NCBI GenBank assembly: GCA_964499865.1
Contig: CAZCPY010000147.1
Location: 1-7,296, forward strand
Length of the DNA: 7,296 nucleotides
Reading direction: 5' to 3'
Source: JANOGU01 sp964499865
Lineage (GTDB): Bacteria; Pseudomonadota; Alphaproteobacteria; Rhodobacterales; Rhodobacteraceae
The notes under the pieces are model-generated. The model was given only the letters and a program-made list of their open reading frames with translations. It was not told where the DNA came from and searched no databases. Made by a program: the position numbers and the translations under genes. Below are positions 6,203 to 7,296 of the stretch, in pieces. Each line of letters starts with the position of its first letter. The stretch's first letter is position 1.

Positions 6203-6249
6203 CATATCAAGCGGGCAGAAGCCCCGCACAGGGAAGGGACGAAGCATGA
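6199..6249 (+). CDS. Possible 16-codon mini-ORF bridging tssG and clpV
   Basis: ATG at 6199 overlaps the tssG stop as ATGA (6199-6202), and the frame runs 16 codons (MTYQAGRSPAQGRDEA) to a TGA at 6247-6249 that overlaps the clpV start as ATGA (6246-6249). An AGG-containing stretch (6188-6194) upstream could serve as a weak ribosome binding site. The peptide resembles nothing I recognise and has no membrane or coiled-coil feature. The most economical reading is a relay that lets ribosomes finishing tssG restart and then reach clpV, with the peptide itself perhaps of no use. It may equally be chance, because clpV has its own ribosome binding site here. The frame is seen; translation is not shown. 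Confidence 0.3.
   Translation: MTYQAGRSPAQGRDEA
6234..6239 (+). promoter_or_regulatory. Ribosome binding site of clpV
   Basis: AAGGGA lies 6 bases before the clpV ATG at 6246, within the 43-base gap after tssG. It supports this start, which also gives a proper ClpV N-terminus. Confidence 0.6.
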
Positions 6250-7296
6250 GCGAGATCAGCCGCGTGGCGCTGTTCGGCAAGCTGAACAAGCTGGGGTATC
6301 AGGCGATCGAAAGCGCGGCGGTGTTCTGCAAGCTGCGCGGCAACCCCTACGTGGAAATCGTCCACTGGTTCCACCAGATCCTGCAGTATCCCGACAGCGA
6401 CCTGCACCGGATCGCCAGGCACTTCAAGTTCGATCCCGGCCGGTTTTCCACCGACATCACCCGCGCGCTCGATGCGCTGCCGCGCGGGGCCTCCACCATC
6501 ACCGACCTGTCCTCGCATCTGGAGAACGCGGTAGAGCGCGCCTGGGTCTACGGCTCGCTGAAGTATTCGTCCAATCAGGTCCGCATCGGGCATATCGTGC
6601 TCGGGATGCTGAAGACCAAGGAATTGCAGGGCATCCTGTTTTCCATCTCGAACGAGTTCCGCACGATCAAGGCCGACGACTTCGCCGACGGCTTCGCCAA
6701 GGTGGTGGAGGGCTCGCCCGAGGAAACGCTGACCCCCCAGGACGGGTCGCGCACCGGCGACCGGCCCGGCGAAAGCACGGGGGCGATTGCGCCTGCCCAG
6801 ATGGGGAAGGAGGAGGCGCTCAGGCAGTTCACCACCGACCTGACGCAGCAGGCGCGCGACGGCAAGATCGACCCGATCATGGGCCGGGATGAGGAGATCC
6901 GGCAGGTGGTGGACGTGCTGATGCGCCGCCGCCAGAACAACCCGATCCTGGTGGGCGAGGCCGGGGTGGGCAAGACCGCGGTGGTCGAGGGCTTTGCGCT
7001 GAGGATCGCGCGCGGCGACGTGCCGCCCGCGCTGAAGGACGCGCGTCTGCTGGCGCTGGACGTGGGCCTCTTGCAGGCGGGCGCCAGCATGAAGGGCGAG
7101 TTCGAGAACCGTCTGAAATCGGTGATCGAGGAGATCCAGGCCTCGACCACCCCCGTCATCACCTTCATCGACGAGACGCATACGCTGGTCGGGGCCGGGG
7201 GTGCTGCGGGCACCGGGGATGCGGCGAACCTGCTCAAGCCCGCGCTGGCGCGCGGCACCCTGCGCACCATCGGCGCCACCACCTGGGCCGAATACA
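6246..7296 (+). CDS. clpV: T6SS AAA+ ATPase ClpV (TssH), 3' end missing
   Basis: ClpV is a Clp/Hsp100 ATPase that disassembles contracted TssB/TssC sheaths so the subunits can be reused. The frame is open from the ATG at 6246 through the window end, giving 350 residues; full ClpV is about 850-900, so the rest of the first ATPase domain and the whole second one are missing. The start MSEISRVALFGKLN leads into a ClpN-type domain (about 1-155), followed by a Gly/Pro/Ser/Thr-rich linker (about 156-186). The first AAA+ domain shows Walker A GEAGVGKT (237-244) and Walker B ITFIDE (305-310, D309 and E310 intact). Sensor-1 type GATT is at 343-346. The D1 pore loop reads GASMKGEFENRL (279-290), without the aromatic residue of ClpB's KYRGEFE. 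Walker B is followed by T-H (DETH) where other ClpVs often have DEAH. Presence next to tagJ predicts the TagJ-dependent class. Confidence 0.95.
   Translation, partial: MSEISRVALFGKLNKLGYQAIESAAVFCKLRGNPYVEIVHWFHQILQYPDSDLHRIARHFKFDPGRFSTDITRALDALPRGASTITDLSSHLENAVERAWVYGSLKYSSNQVRIGHIVLGMLKTKELQGILFSISNEFRTIKADDFADGFAKVVEGSPEETLTPQDGSRTGDRPGESTGAIAPAQMGKEEALRQFTTDLTQQARDGKIDPIMGRDEEIRQVVDVLMRRRQNNPILVGEAGVGKTAVVEGFALRIARGDVPPALKDARLLALDVGLLQAGASMKGEFENRLKSVIEEIQASTTPVITFIDETHTLVGAGGAAGTGDAANLLKPALARGTLRTIGATTWAEY

Noticed and set aside
5075..6289. 404-codon open frame on the - strand opposite tssG
   Set aside because: Shadow of tssG and its flanks; low-complexity composition and no family motif.

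Overview
The window is one continuous stretch of a type VI secretion system (T6SS) gene cluster, with every gene on the + strand. The order is tssC (5' end missing), hcp (tssD), tagJ (impE), tssE, tssF, tssG and clpV (tssH, 3' end missing). This is the same order as tssC1-hcp1-tagJ1-tssE1-tssF1-tssG1-clpV1 of the Pseudomonas aeruginosa HSI-I locus (established knowledge). The DNA is very GC-rich, with third codon positions almost always G or C. That, together with protein style, suggests an alphaproteobacterium, probably Rhodobacterales or a relative; this taxonomic call is an inference from composition and not from a marker gene.

Layout: 1-1110 encodes the C-terminal 369 residues of the large sheath subunit TssC. 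1111-1300 is a 190-base non-coding leader in front of hcp with several GC-rich inverted repeats and a clear ribosome binding site. 1301-1834 is hcp, the tube protein. 1835-1949 is a second non-coding gap holding two strong hairpins, the first resembling a terminator without a proper U-run. From 1950 to the end the genes are packed tightly: tagJ, then tssE (1-base gap), tssF (1-base overlap, TGATG), tssG (37-base overlap), a 16-codon mini-ORF, and clpV. The mini-ORF touches both its neighbours through ATGA overlaps.

The products form one machine. TssC (with TssB, presumably just upstream) makes the contractile sheath around the Hcp tube. TssE, TssF and TssG are baseplate parts. ClpV is the AAA+ ATPase that takes apart the contracted sheath, and TagJ is the accessory protein thought to link ClpV to the sheath in one T6SS class.

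I found no undescribed system here. The protein-coding content is conventional. The features worth a second look are at the RNA and gene-junction level: structured gaps on both sides of hcp, a hairpin that puts the tssF ribosome binding site in its loop at the tssE/tssF junction, and the mini-ORF bridging tssG and clpV. No tRNA, rRNA, CRISPR array, insertion sequence or attachment site was seen.
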